Shown in pieces: positions 32,990 through 41,578 of a DNA stretch of 64,000 nt. The stretch spans positions 620,001-684,000 of the forward strand of contig OZ220718.1 of assembly GCA_965116765.1 (NCBI GenBank). The letters are read 5' to 3'. A program made the translations under genes and the position numbers. The notes below the pieces were generated by a model that saw only the letters and a list, made by a program, of their open reading frames with translations, was not told the origin of the DNA and did not search any database. Numbering within the stretch: the first letter of the stretch is position 1; every line of letters begins with the position of its first letter. The stretch is from JAJEEA01 sp965116765. GTDB lineage: Bacteria > Acidobacteriota > Vicinamibacteria > Vicinamibacterales > UBA8438.

Positions 32990-33145
32990 ATGCCCGCCGG
33001 ACACTTCGTCTACATCCCCGCCATCCTGCTGCTCGGGCTGGTGGTCGGCTGGATCCTCGGATCCCGCGCCGCCGCCGACGCCTACGCGGCGGAGCTGCGG
33101 CGCCGGGAGGAGCGCGCCGCCCGGAAGAAGGCCCGGGAGGCCTGA
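32990..33145 (+). CDS. 51-aa single-span membrane protein
   Basis: ATG at 32990: one membrane helix (YIPAILLLGLVVGWILG) then a basic/acidic helical tail (AYAAELRRREERAARKKARE). The composition and topology resemble a genuine small membrane protein rather than a random frame. No Shine-Dalgarno is visible. It comes after the inverted-repeat element at the end of the ccm cluster; function unknown. Confidence 0.55.
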   Translation: MPAGHFVYIPAILLLGLVVGWILGSRAAADAYAAELRRREERAARKKAREA

Positions 33146-33191
33146 CGCCGTGGCGCGGAGGTCGGATCCGAGAAGGGTCGCGGCCGGCCCC

Positions 33192-33260
33192 GGCCCGTCC
33201 CTCGTCGCCCGGGGCTCCGTTCGGCGTCCAACCGACCCTCCAGGGGTCTGCGCCTTCTAG
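33192..33260 (-). repeat. Hairpin repeat copy 6 (truncated)
   Basis: Carries GGCCCGTCCCTCGTCGCC, GGGGCTCCGTTCGGCGTCC, AACCGACCCTC and GGGGTCTGCGCCTTCTAG, equivalent to the family but lacking about half of the terminal hairpin. Its final CTAG contains the minus-strand TAG stop of the phosphoesterase gene (33257-33259). Confidence 0.65.
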
Positions 33261-34006
33261 CGACCCAGGCCGAGCCTGAAAGCGAGACTCTCGGGAAGCC
33301 CCACCTCGGTGATGCGCTGTTGCGCGAGGTCGATGCGATAGGGCACGCGCCGGAGCTCGATGCTCGGCTTCTTCGAGTCGTAGACCGCGTAGGATGCCCG
33401 CGAGTCGGTGTCGCGGGGCTGTCCCACCGAACCCGGGTTGACGAGGTAGCGCCACTTCTTGTCCACGTTGATGACGGTGGTGTCGGGGCCGCCCGGTATG
33501 GGGTGGGTCGCCGCCACGTCGGACCCCCGTTGCACGTAGGCCACCGGCACGTGGGTGTGGCCGAAGAAGCAGATGGGGCGCCGCGAGGCCTCGAAGGCCC
33601 GGATCGCGTCCTCCTCGTCGGCGATGTAGGTGTCCTCGTCCGACGGCGTGCCGTGACACACCTCTATCTCGCGGTTCACCCGCTTCGGTCCCGCCGGCAG
33701 CGCCGCCACCCGCTCCCGGTTCTCGGGAGTGAGGGCCCTGTGGGTCCAGCGCGCCGCCTCCGACGCCACGCGGCGGAAGTCGTCGGGCTCCGTCACCCCG
33801 GTCGAGAACTTGTCGTGGTTGCCCCGGATGACGACGTCCGGCTCGAGCTGGAAGATGCGTTCGACGACCTCGTTCGGGTTCGCGCAGTAGCCGACCAGAT
33901 CGCCCAGCACCAGCAAGCGGTCGTAGGACTCGGGTGGCGAGCGCGCGAGTACCGCGTCGAGAGCGTCGATGTTGCCGTGTATGTCGCTGAGAATCAGGAA
34001 GCGCAT
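33257..34006 (-). CDS. Calcineurin-like metallophosphoesterase (YfcE/MJ0936 type)
   Basis: 249 aa from the ATG at 34006 (MRFLILSDIHGN). Binuclear metal site: SDIHGN (Asp and His), LLVLGDLVGYC (Asp), IRGNHDK (Asn, His), VCHGTP (His), FFGHTHVP (His-x-His), and NPGSVGQPRD. It would hydrolyse a phosphodiester or phosphomonoester; substrate unknown. The stop codon is in the CTAG end of repeat copy 6. Confidence 0.88.
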   Translation of the reverse strand: MRFLILSDIHGNIDALDAVLARSPPESYDRLLVLGDLVGYCANPNEVVERIFQLEPDVVIRGNHDKFSTGVTEPDDFRRVASEAARWTHRALTPENRERVAALPAGPKRVNREIEVCHGTPSDEDTYIADEEDAIRAFEASRRPICFFGHTHVPVAYVQRGSDVAATHPIPGGPDTTVINVDKKWRYLVNPGSVGQPRDTDSRASYAVYDSKKPSIELRRVPYRIDLAQQRITEVGLPESLAFRLGLGR

Positions 34007-34118
34007 CGGGAACGGCCCCGCCTCGCCGCGGGCGCGCCTCGTCGGTCCAGGCGCGGTGCGCGGCCTCACCGCCGGTTGCCGGACACCCGGCGGATCGGCT
34101 GTCCGCCAGGTCGGCCGG

Positions 34119-34616
34119 CTACATGTCCAGCCGGTCGATGATCCGCTCGACGATCTCTCCGACCGGCGCGCCGGCGTCCAGCCGGACGCGGGCGCGGCGG
34201 TAGGCGGCCTGCCGGTCGCGAAAGAGCCGCGTCATGCCCGCTCGATCGGCGGCCAGCGGTCGTCTTCCGTCGCTCGGCAATCGCTCGAGAACCTGCGTCA
34301 AGGATACATCAAGCCAGATCGAGACGCCGTCGCGGTCGATCAGGGAGCGGTTGGCGGGGTCCGCGTAGGTGCCGCCGCCGGTCGCGACGACCGCGTGCCG
34401 CACCGGGACCTGGGCGGCCAGCACCGACCGTTCCACGCGGCGGAAGTAGGCCTCGCCGCGCCGCGAGAAGATGTCGGCGACGGTCATGCGCTCGCGCCGC
34501 TCGATGAGGTCGTCGATGTCCTCGACGTGCCAGCCCAGCTTCCCGCCGAGGGCGCCGGCGACGCTGCTCTTGCCCGCCCCCATGAACCCGACCAGGTAGA
34601 TCTTGTCAGTGCGCAT
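34119..34616 (-). CDS. aroK: Shikimate kinase
   Basis: 165 aa. Phosphorylates shikimate with ATP in aromatic amino acid synthesis. P-loop GFMGAGKSSVAG, DIDDLIERRERMTVADIF (substrate Asp), FRRVERSVL (Arg), and GGGTYADP; the lid is LPSDGRRPLAAD. Located directly downstream of aroA on the same strand, the next-but-one enzyme of the shikimate pathway. Confidence 0.95.
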   Translation of the reverse strand: MRTDKIYLVGFMGAGKSSVAGALGGKLGWHVEDIDDLIERRERMTVADIFSRRGEAYFRRVERSVLAAQVPVRHAVVATGGGTYADPANRSLIDRDGVSIWLDVSLTQVLERLPSDGRRPLAADRAGMTRLFRDRQAAYRRARVRLDAGAPVGEIVERIIDRLDM

Positions 34617-34767
34617 CGAAGACGCCGCATCCGGGCCGGAACCGGGGGCGGCTCGCCCTCCTATCGTCGCCTGGCGTCTCGCGCCGGCGACGCTCCCCCC
34701 GCGACCGCAAGGTCGCGCAACGGCCTCCGCCTGGCGCCCGGCCGGTCCCGCCCCAATCCGTGCCGTG

Positions 34768-36090
34768 TCACGGCGCGGACCGCTGCCCGGGGACGCAGAG
34801 GGACGCCAGCACCTCGAAGAAGCCGGGGTAGGACACGTCGACGGCGCGGGCGTTGCGGATTCGGCTCGGCTGCCGGGCGCCGAGGGCGGCGATGGCGAAC
34901 GCCATCGCGAGCCGGTGGTCGCCGGCCGCGTCGGCCTCGCCGCCGCGAAGCGGGCGGGCGCCGGCGACGTGGAAGCCGTCCGCCATCTCCTCGACGTGTC
35001 CTCCGAGCGCGCGCAGGCCGTCGGCCAGCGCGCTGATGCGGTCGCTCTCCTTGTGCCGCAGCTCGCCGGCGCCGGTCACCTGCAGCTCGCCGCCGTGCGT
35101 GGCCAGCGCGGCCAGCACCGGCAGCTCGTCGATGAGTCCGGGCACGTCCGTGGGCCCCACCGTGAGCGCGCGGTTGCCACCGTGGCGGACCCGGATGGAG
35201 CCCCGCCTCTCGCCGGTGTCCTCGATGACCTGCAGCAGGTCCACGACGGCCCCCGCCCGTTGGAGCCAGGCGAGGATGCCGGTGCGGGTGGGATTGAGCC
35301 CCACGTCCTCGAGGGTGACGTCCGAGCCGGGGAGGGCGGCGGCGGCGGTCGCCCAGAACGCGGCGGACGACAGGTCGCCGGGCACCGTCAGCGCGGCCGC
35401 CCGCAGGCGCTGTCCGCCGCGCAGGGTGATGCCGCCGTCGACCCGACGCAGCTCGGCGCCGAACATCGGGAGGGCCAGCTCCGTATGGTTCCGGGTGGCG
35501 GCGGTCTCTCTCACCGTGGTGTCGCCCGACGCGTGGAGCCCGGCCAGGAGCACCGCGCTCTTGACCTGGGCGCTCGGGACTTGCGGCGTGTAGTCGATGC
35601 CCTCGAGTCGCGAGCCGGCGACGGTGAGGGGCGGGCGGCCCTCGTCTCCGGCGACCCGCGCTCCCATCCGCTCGAGGGGCTCGATGATCCGGCGCATCGG
35701 CCGGCGGCGGAGCGAGGCGTCCCCGGTGATGACGCTGGTGAACCGATGGCCGGCGAGAGCGCCGGACAGCAGCCTGAGGGTCGTGCCGGAGTTGCCGGCA
35801 TCCAGGGGCCCCGCCGGCGCTCCGAGACCGCCGACGCCGCGGCCGTCGACGGTCACGACCGGCCGGCCGGTCGCCCCCTCGGCTGCCCGGGGACCCTCCA
35901 CGCGCACCCCGAGCGCGCGGAGGCAGGCCAGGGTGGAGGCGCAGTCGGCCCCCGGCGCGTAGCCGTCGATGGTCGACCGGCCCTCCGCCAGGGCGGCGAG
36001 CAGCGCGTAGCGGTGCGAGATCGACTTGTCGCCGGGTACCGGGACGCGACCGCGGACACGGGCGGCGGGTTGCACGACGACGGACGACAT
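34768..36090 (-). CDS. aroA: 3-phosphoshikimate 1-carboxyvinyltransferase (EPSP synthase)
   Basis: 440 aa from the ATG at 36090 (a GTG at 36099 is possible; no strong ribosome-binding site for either). Two-domain inverse alpha/beta barrel enzyme: VPGDKSISHRYALLAALAEG at residues 21-40 (PEP and shikimate binding), LDAGNSGTTLRLL, GDASLRRRPMRRIIEPLERM, and HKESDRISALADGLRALGG, plus DHRLAMAFAIAALG near the end. Followed by aroK. Confidence 0.97.
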   Translation of the reverse strand: MSSVVVQPAARVRGRVPVPGDKSISHRYALLAALAEGRSTIDGYAPGADCASTLACLRALGVRVEGPRAAEGATGRPVVTVDGRGVGGLGAPAGPLDAGNSGTTLRLLSGALAGHRFTSVITGDASLRRRPMRRIIEPLERMGARVAGDEGRPPLTVAGSRLEGIDYTPQVPSAQVKSAVLLAGLHASGDTTVRETAATRNHTELALPMFGAELRRVDGGITLRGGQRLRAAALTVPGDLSSAAFWATAAAALPGSDVTLEDVGLNPTRTGILAWLQRAGAVVDLLQVIEDTGERRGSIRVRHGGNRALTVGPTDVPGLIDELPVLAALATHGGELQVTGAGELRHKESDRISALADGLRALGGHVEEMADGFHVAGARPLRGGEADAAGDHRLAMAFAIAALGARQPSRIRNARAVDVSYPGFFEVLASLCVPGQRSAP

Positions 36091-36323
36091 CGCCAGCACT
36101 ATATCAGGAGGCGCGACCGGGGCGCGGCGGGGAGGTTGGCGGCGCGGCCGGTCTTGCGCCGAACGGGGAGCGACAGTATGTTACGCACTTGCGTCGCCGC
36201 GGCCGATGCCGGGAGCGCGGCCGGGGCGGCGCGTCTCCTGCCGCGGACCATGGGGGTCCGGCGTCCCGCGCGTGCGCCGCGAGAGCCGGGGGGAACCGTT
36301 CATCCCCACCGAGACACAGCCGC

Positions 36324-36818
36324 ATGACCAGCGACCCTGTCGTTCGTCTGACGTTCCGAAGTCACTTCGACATGGTGGACTTCGTCCAGGTCGTCAGCGA
36401 CGAGCTGGGGAAGATCGTCGGTTTCGACGGCGACGCGATTCACTGGATCGGGGTGGCGGTCCGCGAATCCGTGATCAACGCGATCAAGCACGGGAACCGG
36501 GACATCGAGGACAAGCTCGTCACCGTCGAGTTCGGGCTGGCGCCCCCCTCCGACCCGAACCGATTGACGGTACGGGTCGTCGACCAGGGCGACGGCTTCG
36601 ATCCGGTCGAGATTGCCGATCCCCTGGCCCCCGAGAACCTGCTGAAGTCGAGCGGCCGGGGCATCTTCTTCATGCGCAGCCTCATGGACGACGTGCGCAT
36701 CCGGCGGGCGCCGGAGGGGGGCATGGAGGTGGTGATGGTGAAGACCCTCCAGGCGGCTTCCCGCGAATCGGCCCCCCAAGGGACCGCGCCGCAGGACGGC
36801 GCGGACCCTTCTGCCTGA
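36324..36818 (+). CDS. RsbW-like serine kinase / anti-sigma factor (HATPase)
   Basis: 164 aa. A GHKL ATPase with AVRESVINAIKHGNRD (N-box), RVVDQGDGFDP (G1), and SSGRGIFFMRSLMDD (G2). This is the RsbW/SpoIIAB-like class that phosphorylates an anti-anti-sigma factor or binds a sigma factor. No STAS-domain antagonist is adjacent; the partner must be elsewhere. Followed within five bases by the inositol monophosphatase gene. Confidence 0.85.
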   Translation: MTSDPVVRLTFRSHFDMVDFVQVVSDELGKIVGFDGDAIHWIGVAVRESVINAIKHGNRDIEDKLVTVEFGLAPPSDPNRLTVRVVDQGDGFDPVEIADPLAPENLLKSSGRGIFFMRSLMDDVRIRRAPEGGMEVVMVKTLQAASRESAPQGTAPQDGADPSA

Positions 36819-36822
36819 CGAC

Positions 36823-37650
36823 ATGGCGCACCCTGCCGCGTGGCTGGCCACCGCCGTCCAGATCGTGCGGCGCGCCGGCGAGATCCAGCTCGACCGTCTC
36901 GGCGGCGATCTCCACGTCCGCAAGAAGGGCGCGATCGACCTCGTCACCGCCATCGACGTCGAGGTGGAACGGATGGGCCGCGCGGTCATCGCGGAGCGGT
37001 TTCCCGACCACGAGGTGCTGGCCGAGGAGCTCGGGAACGGCCCCGGGCGGGCGGCGGCCCGCCACCAGTGGGTCTTCGACCCGCTCGACGGCACCGTCAA
37101 CTTCGCGCACGGCCTGCCCATCTTCTGTTCCTGCCTGGCCCTGGAAGTGGACCGGCGGCCGGTCGTGGCGGCCGTCTACGACCCCACGCGCCGGGAGCTG
37201 TTCACCGCCGAACGGGGCGCCGGGGCCCGGCTGAACGACGCCCCCCTGCGGGTGTCCGACACCGGTTCGGTCCTCGACGCGATGCTCTGCACGGGGTTCC
37301 CCTACGACGTGCACGCCAACGTGGACGATCTGGTCGGGCTCTTCGGCGCCTTCGTGGCCCGGGCGCGCGCGGTGCGGCGGCTCGGCTCCGCCGCCCTCGA
37401 CCTGTGCTACCTGGCGGCGGGACGGTTCGACGGGTTCTGGGAGCAGCGCCTGCACCCCTGGGACATGTCGGCGGCCAGCCTCGTGGTCGAGGAGGCGGGG
37501 GGGCGGCTGTCGCGGTTCGACGGCGGCGCGTTCGACACCCACGGCGACGAGATCGTCGCCTCGAACGGGCGGATTCACGACGAGATGCTCCGGATCATCG
37601 CGCGTCGATCGTCCGGGTCCTCCGACGCCGGGCGGGAGGCGGCGGGATGA
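36823..37650 (+). CDS. Inositol monophosphatase family protein
   Basis: 275 aa. Mg-dependent phosphatase (SuhB/HisN/CysQ relatives). Metal sites: EVLAEELG near 67, DPLDGTVNFAHGLP near 86-97, and HPWDMSAASLVVEEAGGRL near 210. The substrate could be inositol-1-phosphate or another sugar or nucleotide phosphate. Its stop overlaps the ATG of the NUDIX gene (ATGA). Confidence 0.92.
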   Translation: MAHPAAWLATAVQIVRRAGEIQLDRLGGDLHVRKKGAIDLVTAIDVEVERMGRAVIAERFPDHEVLAEELGNGPGRAAARHQWVFDPLDGTVNFAHGLPIFCSCLALEVDRRPVVAAVYDPTRRELFTAERGAGARLNDAPLRVSDTGSVLDAMLCTGFPYDVHANVDDLVGLFGAFVARARAVRRLGSAALDLCYLAAGRFDGFWEQRLHPWDMSAASLVVEEAGGRLSRFDGGAFDTHGDEIVASNGRIHDEMLRIIARRSSGSSDAGREAAG

Positions 37651-38150
37651 CGGCCCGGCGCGTGCGCGAGATCGACTGGACGTCGTGGCGGGCCGTCGAT
37701 CCTGCGACCCTCGTCTTCGTCGTCAGGGACCGGCGCATCCTCCTCATTCGCAAGAAGCGCGGGCTCGGGGCCGGCAAGATCAACGGCCCCGGCGGCCGGC
37801 GCGAGGCGGGGGAGACGTTCGACGACTGCGCGGTCCGGGAGATGCGCGAGGAGCTCGGGGTGACCCCGCTCCGCCTCGTCCGGCTCGGCCAGCACTGCTT
37901 CCAGTTCGTCGACGGCTACTCGACGTTCGTCCGCGTGTACCGCGCGGCGGACGTCGACGGCGACCCGGTGGAGACCGACGAGGCGGCGCCCCTGTGGTTC
38001 GACGTCGGTGCGATCCCCTTCGACGAGATGTGGGAGGACGACCGTCACTGGCTGCCGCTGGTCGTCGCGGGCCGCCGGTTCGCCGGCCGATGGATCTTCG
38101 ACGGCGAGCGGATGCTCGACCACACCCTCGACGTCGTCCCGGAGGCGTAG
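37647..38150 (+). CDS. NUDIX hydrolase, MTH1-like
   Basis: 167 aa. NUDIX box GGRREAGETFDDCAVREMRE followed by ELG, matching Gx5Ex7REUxEEUG. The flanking regions LFVVRDRRILLIRKKRG, LGAGKINGPGG and the C-terminal WEDDRHWLPLVVAGRRF, FDGERMLDHTLDVV closely match the layout of human MTH1-type 8-oxo-dGTP diphosphatases. It would remove oxidised purine nucleotides. Translation is coupled to the upstream phosphatase gene. Confidence 0.88.
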   Translation: MTARRVREIDWTSWRAVDPATLVFVVRDRRILLIRKKRGLGAGKINGPGGRREAGETFDDCAVREMREELGVTPLRLVRLGQHCFQFVDGYSTFVRVYRAADVDGDPVETDEAAPLWFDVGAIPFDEMWEDDRHWLPLVVAGRRFAGRWIFDGERMLDHTLDVVPEA

Positions 38151-38342
38151 GCCGGGGCGGCTCCGTCCGGGACGGGGGCGTCTCGAGGCGGAGTCTCCCC
38201 GATCCACTCGCGGCCGACTGCACTGCTCGCAAGCCCACGGGTGCTCGCGAACGGACGGCCTGCGACCTGGAATGGACACCGGCGGCTCGGTCACGAATAC
38301 TGCAAGTTGCTGCAAGAAAGCAGGTTGTCAGGAATCCAAGGA

Positions 38343-38359
38343 TTGGCACGACTGTTGCT
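38343..38359 (+). promoter_or_regulatory. Sigma-54-type promoter ahead of the barrel protein
   Basis: TTGGCACGACTGTTGCT carries GG and GC exactly ten bases apart with TGGCAC and TTGC, a near-perfect -24/-12 element. The expected start is near 38371, about 70 bases before the ATG at 38441. An NtrC-type activator is encoded at 58284 in the same window. Confidence 0.7.
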
Positions 38360-38440
38360 CACTCCCGTATCGGGTCGAGGAAGCCCGGTCGCGGCCGGAC
38401 GGGTGGCCCAAGGCCGGCGAGGACCCGTGAGGAGGACGAG

Positions 38441-39148
38441 ATGTCGATGAGGTCGATGCGAGGGATGGCGCTGGCGGCGTTGCTGGCGGTCGCGTGGCCG
38501 GCGCCGCTCCTGGCGCAGGACAGTTGGCTGAGCCTGAGCCTGGGGCGCTTCGCGGTTCGGGGGGCGGACACGCGCATCGCCGACGACGTGCTGCTCGCGA
38601 ACCTGCAGGACTTCTACTTCTTCCCGGACGACCTGAACGGCGCCAGCGTCGGCGCCGAGTGGCTGCTCGGGGTCGGAGACTATCTGGAGGTGGGGGTCGG
38701 GGCCGGCTGGTACCGGCGCACGGCGTTCAGCGTCTACGACCAGTTCGTCGACCTCGACGGCACCGAGATCGAGCAGGACTTCACCCTGCGGGTCGCGCCG
38801 CTCACCGCAACCGCCCGCTTCTTCCCCTTCGGGCGGCGGGCGGTGGTGCAGCCCTACGCGGGCGCGGGGGTCGGGCTCTTCAACTGGCGCTACAGCGAGG
38901 TCGGCGAGTTCATCGACTTCGGCTACGAGGATGCGCCCATCTTCTGGGGCCAGTACACGGCGAACGGCAGCGACGTCGGTCGCGTCTACCTCGCGGGATT
39001 GCGGTTCGGGGGACGTCGCTACGCGGCGGGCATCGAGTTCCGCTATCAGGACGCCCAGGGCGTCGTCGGCATCGACCAGGGCTTTCTCGCCGAGCGGATC
39101 GACCTGGGGGGAATGACCACCGCCTTCACGTTCAACGTCGGGTTCTGA
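38441..39148 (+). CDS. Outer-membrane beta-barrel protein
   Basis: 235 aa. GGAGGA sits ideally before the ATG. Signal peptide ALAALLAVAWPAPLLAQ, then alternating amphipathic strands (YLEVGVGAGWYRRTAF; FTLRVAPLTATARFFPF; YAGAGVGLFNWRYSEVG; RYAAGIEFRYQDAQG) ending in the C-terminal aromatic TAFTFNVGF typical of outer-membrane assembly. A small OmpW/OprF-like barrel. Preceded by a sigma-54-type promoter. Confidence 0.82.
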   Translation: MSMRSMRGMALAALLAVAWPAPLLAQDSWLSLSLGRFAVRGADTRIADDVLLANLQDFYFFPDDLNGASVGAEWLLGVGDYLEVGVGAGWYRRTAFSVYDQFVDLDGTEIEQDFTLRVAPLTATARFFPFGRRAVVQPYAGAGVGLFNWRYSEVGEFIDFGYEDAPIFWGQYTANGSDVGRVYLAGLRFGGRRYAAGIEFRYQDAQGVVGIDQGFLAERIDLGGMTTAFTFNVGF

Positions 39149-39382
39149 GGCCGGACGGGGGCGGCGACGGCAGAGTCCCGGTGGGTCCGGCCCCGAGCGG
39201 GGCCCGGTCTCCACCGGCGGCCGGCCCGCCCGCCCGTTCCGTCCGGGCCCCCGCCCGCTTCGACTCGACCGGCCCGCCTCCAGGAGGGACTCCCCACCCG
39301 TCTCGACTCGACCGGCCCGCCTCCAGCGGGGCACCCTCCCGCGTCGATCGCCCCGCCGCGGCCGGGGCCGCGGCGTCCGGCT

Positions 39383-39388
39383 TATAAT
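39383..39388 (+). promoter_or_regulatory. -10 box of the glycan-cluster first gene
   Basis: TATAAT, perfect -10 hexamer in otherwise GC-rich DNA, 31 bases before the ATG at 39420. No convincing -35. Confidence 0.55.
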
Positions 39389-39419
39389 CCCGCCGAACCA
39401 CGCGTTCCACCCGCGATTG

Positions 39420-40399
39420 ATGAATCCAGAGCTGTCGGTCGTCATCCCCCTCCTCGACGAGGCGCCGAACGTCGACGAGCTCTACCGGGAGCTGACCGAC
39501 ACCCTGGACGCCTGGGGGCGCACCTACGAGATGGTGTTCGTCGATGACGGCAGCACCGACGGCACCTTCGAGCGGCTCGCCCGGCTGCACGCGTCGGACC
39601 CCCGCATGCGGGTGGTCCGCCTGCGCCGCAACTTCGGGCAGACGGCGGCGTTCTCGGCCGGGTTCGCGGCGGCCCGGGGACGCCTCATCGCCACCGCCGA
39701 CGGCGACCTCCAGAACGACCTGCGCGAGATTCCGCGGATGATCGACAAGCTCGCCGAGGGGTTCGACATCGTCTGCGGGTGGCGCAAGCGCGGCGCGACC
39801 CGTGGATCACCCGCCGGCTCGTCTCCGGCGTCGCCAACCTCCTGATCTCGCGGGTCACCGGGGTGCGGCTGCGCGACTACGGCTGCTCGCTCAAGGTCTT
39901 CCAGGCCGACGTGGTCAAGTCGCTGCGCCTCTACGGCGAGATGCACCGCTTCATTCCCGCCATCGCGAGCGAGCAGGGGGTGCGCATCGCCGAGGTGGTC
40001 GTCAATCACCGGCCCCGCCGCCACGGGCGGTCGAAGTACGGCCTGTCGCGGACGCCGCACGTGATCCTGGACCTCGTCACCGTGAAGTTCCTGCTGAGCT
40101 ACTCGACGCGGCCGCTGCAGATCTTCGGGCTCGTCGGTCTGGCGATGGGGGCGGCGGGGGCCGCGATCACCGCGTGGCTGGCGTACATCCGGTTGTTCGG
40201 GGGGCAGGACATCGGGGGCCGGCCCCTGCTGCTGTTCGGCATTCTGCTGCTGTTCACGGGGGTGCAGCTCGTGACCCTGGGGCTCCTCGCCGAGCTGCAG
40301 GTCAGGACGTACCACGAATCGCAGGACAAGCCGACCTACTACATTCGCGAGGTGCTCGAGACGCCGGCCGCCGACCCGGCGCCTCCGCTACACGAGTGA
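39420..40399 (+). pseudogene. GT2 glycosyltransferase (DPM1/GtrB type), frameshifted
   Basis: The first part (from 39420) has the GT2 core LSVVIPLLDEAPNVDELYRE, VFVDDGSTDGTF, TADGDLQNDLREIPRM and ends DIVCGWRKR. The second part continues the same protein in another frame from about 39785: RDPWITRRLVSGVANLLISR, DYGCSLKVF, then NHRPRRHGRSKYGLSR and two C-terminal membrane helices. Joining them needs one added base near 39785-39800. The whole would be about 326 aa, the usual length of a polyprenyl-phosphate sugar transferase. It may be a real frameshift or a sequence error; the rest of the protein is well conserved, which favours an error or very recent loss. Confidence 0.85.
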
Positions 40400-40414
40400 C
40401 CCGAGGTCTGCACG

Positions 40415-41413
40415 GTGCAGCTTGCGTTTCTCGGATGCGGGTTCATCACCGGGGTGCACAGCCGCCACCTGCAGCGGTTGCGGGGGACCGTCGCCTGCAG
40501 CTACGCGAGCCGCGATCGGGCGAAGGCCGAGGCGTACCGGCGCCGTTACCGCGGGGCGGGCAGCTACGGAGGCTACGCGGCGGCGATCGAGGATCCGGGC
40601 GTGGACGCGGTGGTGGTCGCGGTGCCGCCTCGGTTCCATCTCGATCTGGCCCTGCAGGCGCTGTCGGCCGGCAAGCACGTGCTCGTCGAGAAGCCGGCCT
40701 TCCTCCGCATGGCGGACTACCGGCGGGTGCAGGCGGCGCGGGACCGCGCCGGCCGGGTGGTCCTCGTCGGCGAGAACGATCACTACAAGCCGCTGGCCGT
40801 CTGTCTGCGGCGTCTCCTCGCCCGCGGCGTCATCGGCGATCTGCTGCTCGCCCACTTCACGACGGTGGTCGAGCGCCTGAAGGCGGCCGACGACTGGCGC
40901 AACGACGAGAGCATGGCGGGCGGCGACGCCTTCTTCGAGGAGGGCATCCACTGGCTGCACCTCGCCAACAGCCTGGGGCCGGCCATCACCGCCGCCGTCG
41001 GGTTCGCGCCGCCGCCTTCGCGGCGGGGTCCGGACCGGCGCTCGAAGAGCATGCTGGCCGCGTTCCGGTACGCGAACGGCGCCTCCGGCGCCCTGTTCTA
41101 CTCGCGCGAGGTGCCCTCGCTGCTGCGCGGGGTCCGGCTGTCGAAGCTGTACGGGCGGGACGGGGTCATCACGTTCGAGTCGAACGGCGGCTTCGTGCTG
41201 GCGCGGGGCCGCGGCCGGCCGCGGCTGCTGTTCCCGGGGCTGAGGGACATACGCGGCTACCAGGCGATGTACCGTGACTTCGCGGGCGCCATTCGATCGG
41301 GGCGCCCGCCCGAGATGAGCCTGGAGACGGCCATGGACGACCAGCGGATCATGGACCAGATCTACGCGGCCGACGCCGTCCCGGCGCCTCCGGCCGCCGC
41401 CCGGCAGGATTGA
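40415..41413 (+). CDS. Gfo/Idh/MocA family oxidoreductase
   Basis: 332 aa from a GTG at 40415. NAD(P)-binding Rossmann start LAFLGCGFITGVHSRHL, then VVVAVPPRFHLDLALQALSA and GKHVLVEKPAF (the EKP motif, Lys near 97), and GGDAFFEEGIHWLHL (catalytic His). Sugar-nucleotide or sugar dehydrogenase; substrate unknown. The previous gene is a GT2 enzyme and the next a GMC oxidoreductase, so it belongs to a carbohydrate or small-molecule cluster. Confidence 0.88.
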   Translation: MQLAFLGCGFITGVHSRHLQRLRGTVACSYASRDRAKAEAYRRRYRGAGSYGGYAAAIEDPGVDAVVVAVPPRFHLDLALQALSAGKHVLVEKPAFLRMADYRRVQAARDRAGRVVLVGENDHYKPLAVCLRRLLARGVIGDLLLAHFTTVVERLKAADDWRNDESMAGGDAFFEEGIHWLHLANSLGPAITAAVGFAPPPSRRGPDRRSKSMLAAFRYANGASGALFYSREVPSLLRGVRLSKLYGRDGVITFESNGGFVLARGRGRPRLLFPGLRDIRGYQAMYRDFAGAIRSGRPPEMSLETAMDDQRIMDQIYAADAVPAPPAAARQD

Positions 41414-41433
41414 TGCCCGGGGCGACGGGGCCG

Positions 41434-41488
41434 CGAGGCGGCCGCCTCGGGGTCGGGCGTCTGCGCGGCCGCGCACGGCAGACGCCCG
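41434..41488 (+). terminator. Two GC-rich palindromes between the oxidoreductase genes
   Basis: CGAGGCGGCCGCCTCG (41434-41449) is a perfect palindrome. CGGGCGTCTGC (41454-41464) pairs with GCAGACGCCCG (41478-41488) across a 13-base loop. The second shares the GTCTGCGC / GCAGAC core of the 88-bp repeat hairpin, so it may be a decayed relative or a terminator. Confidence 0.5.
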
Positions 41489-41578
41489 CCCTCGTTCGGA
41501 CGGCGGAGGATCACGGTCGGGGGCGGCCGGGTGAGCGGTGCCGGATCCGTCCGCCGCACGCCGGGGCTCGGAGCCGCG

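Noticed and set aside
36100..36323. A 49-residue open frame starting at 36178
   Set aside because: Arg/Ala-rich, no conserved pattern, no ribosome-binding site; more likely the leader of the RsbW-like gene.
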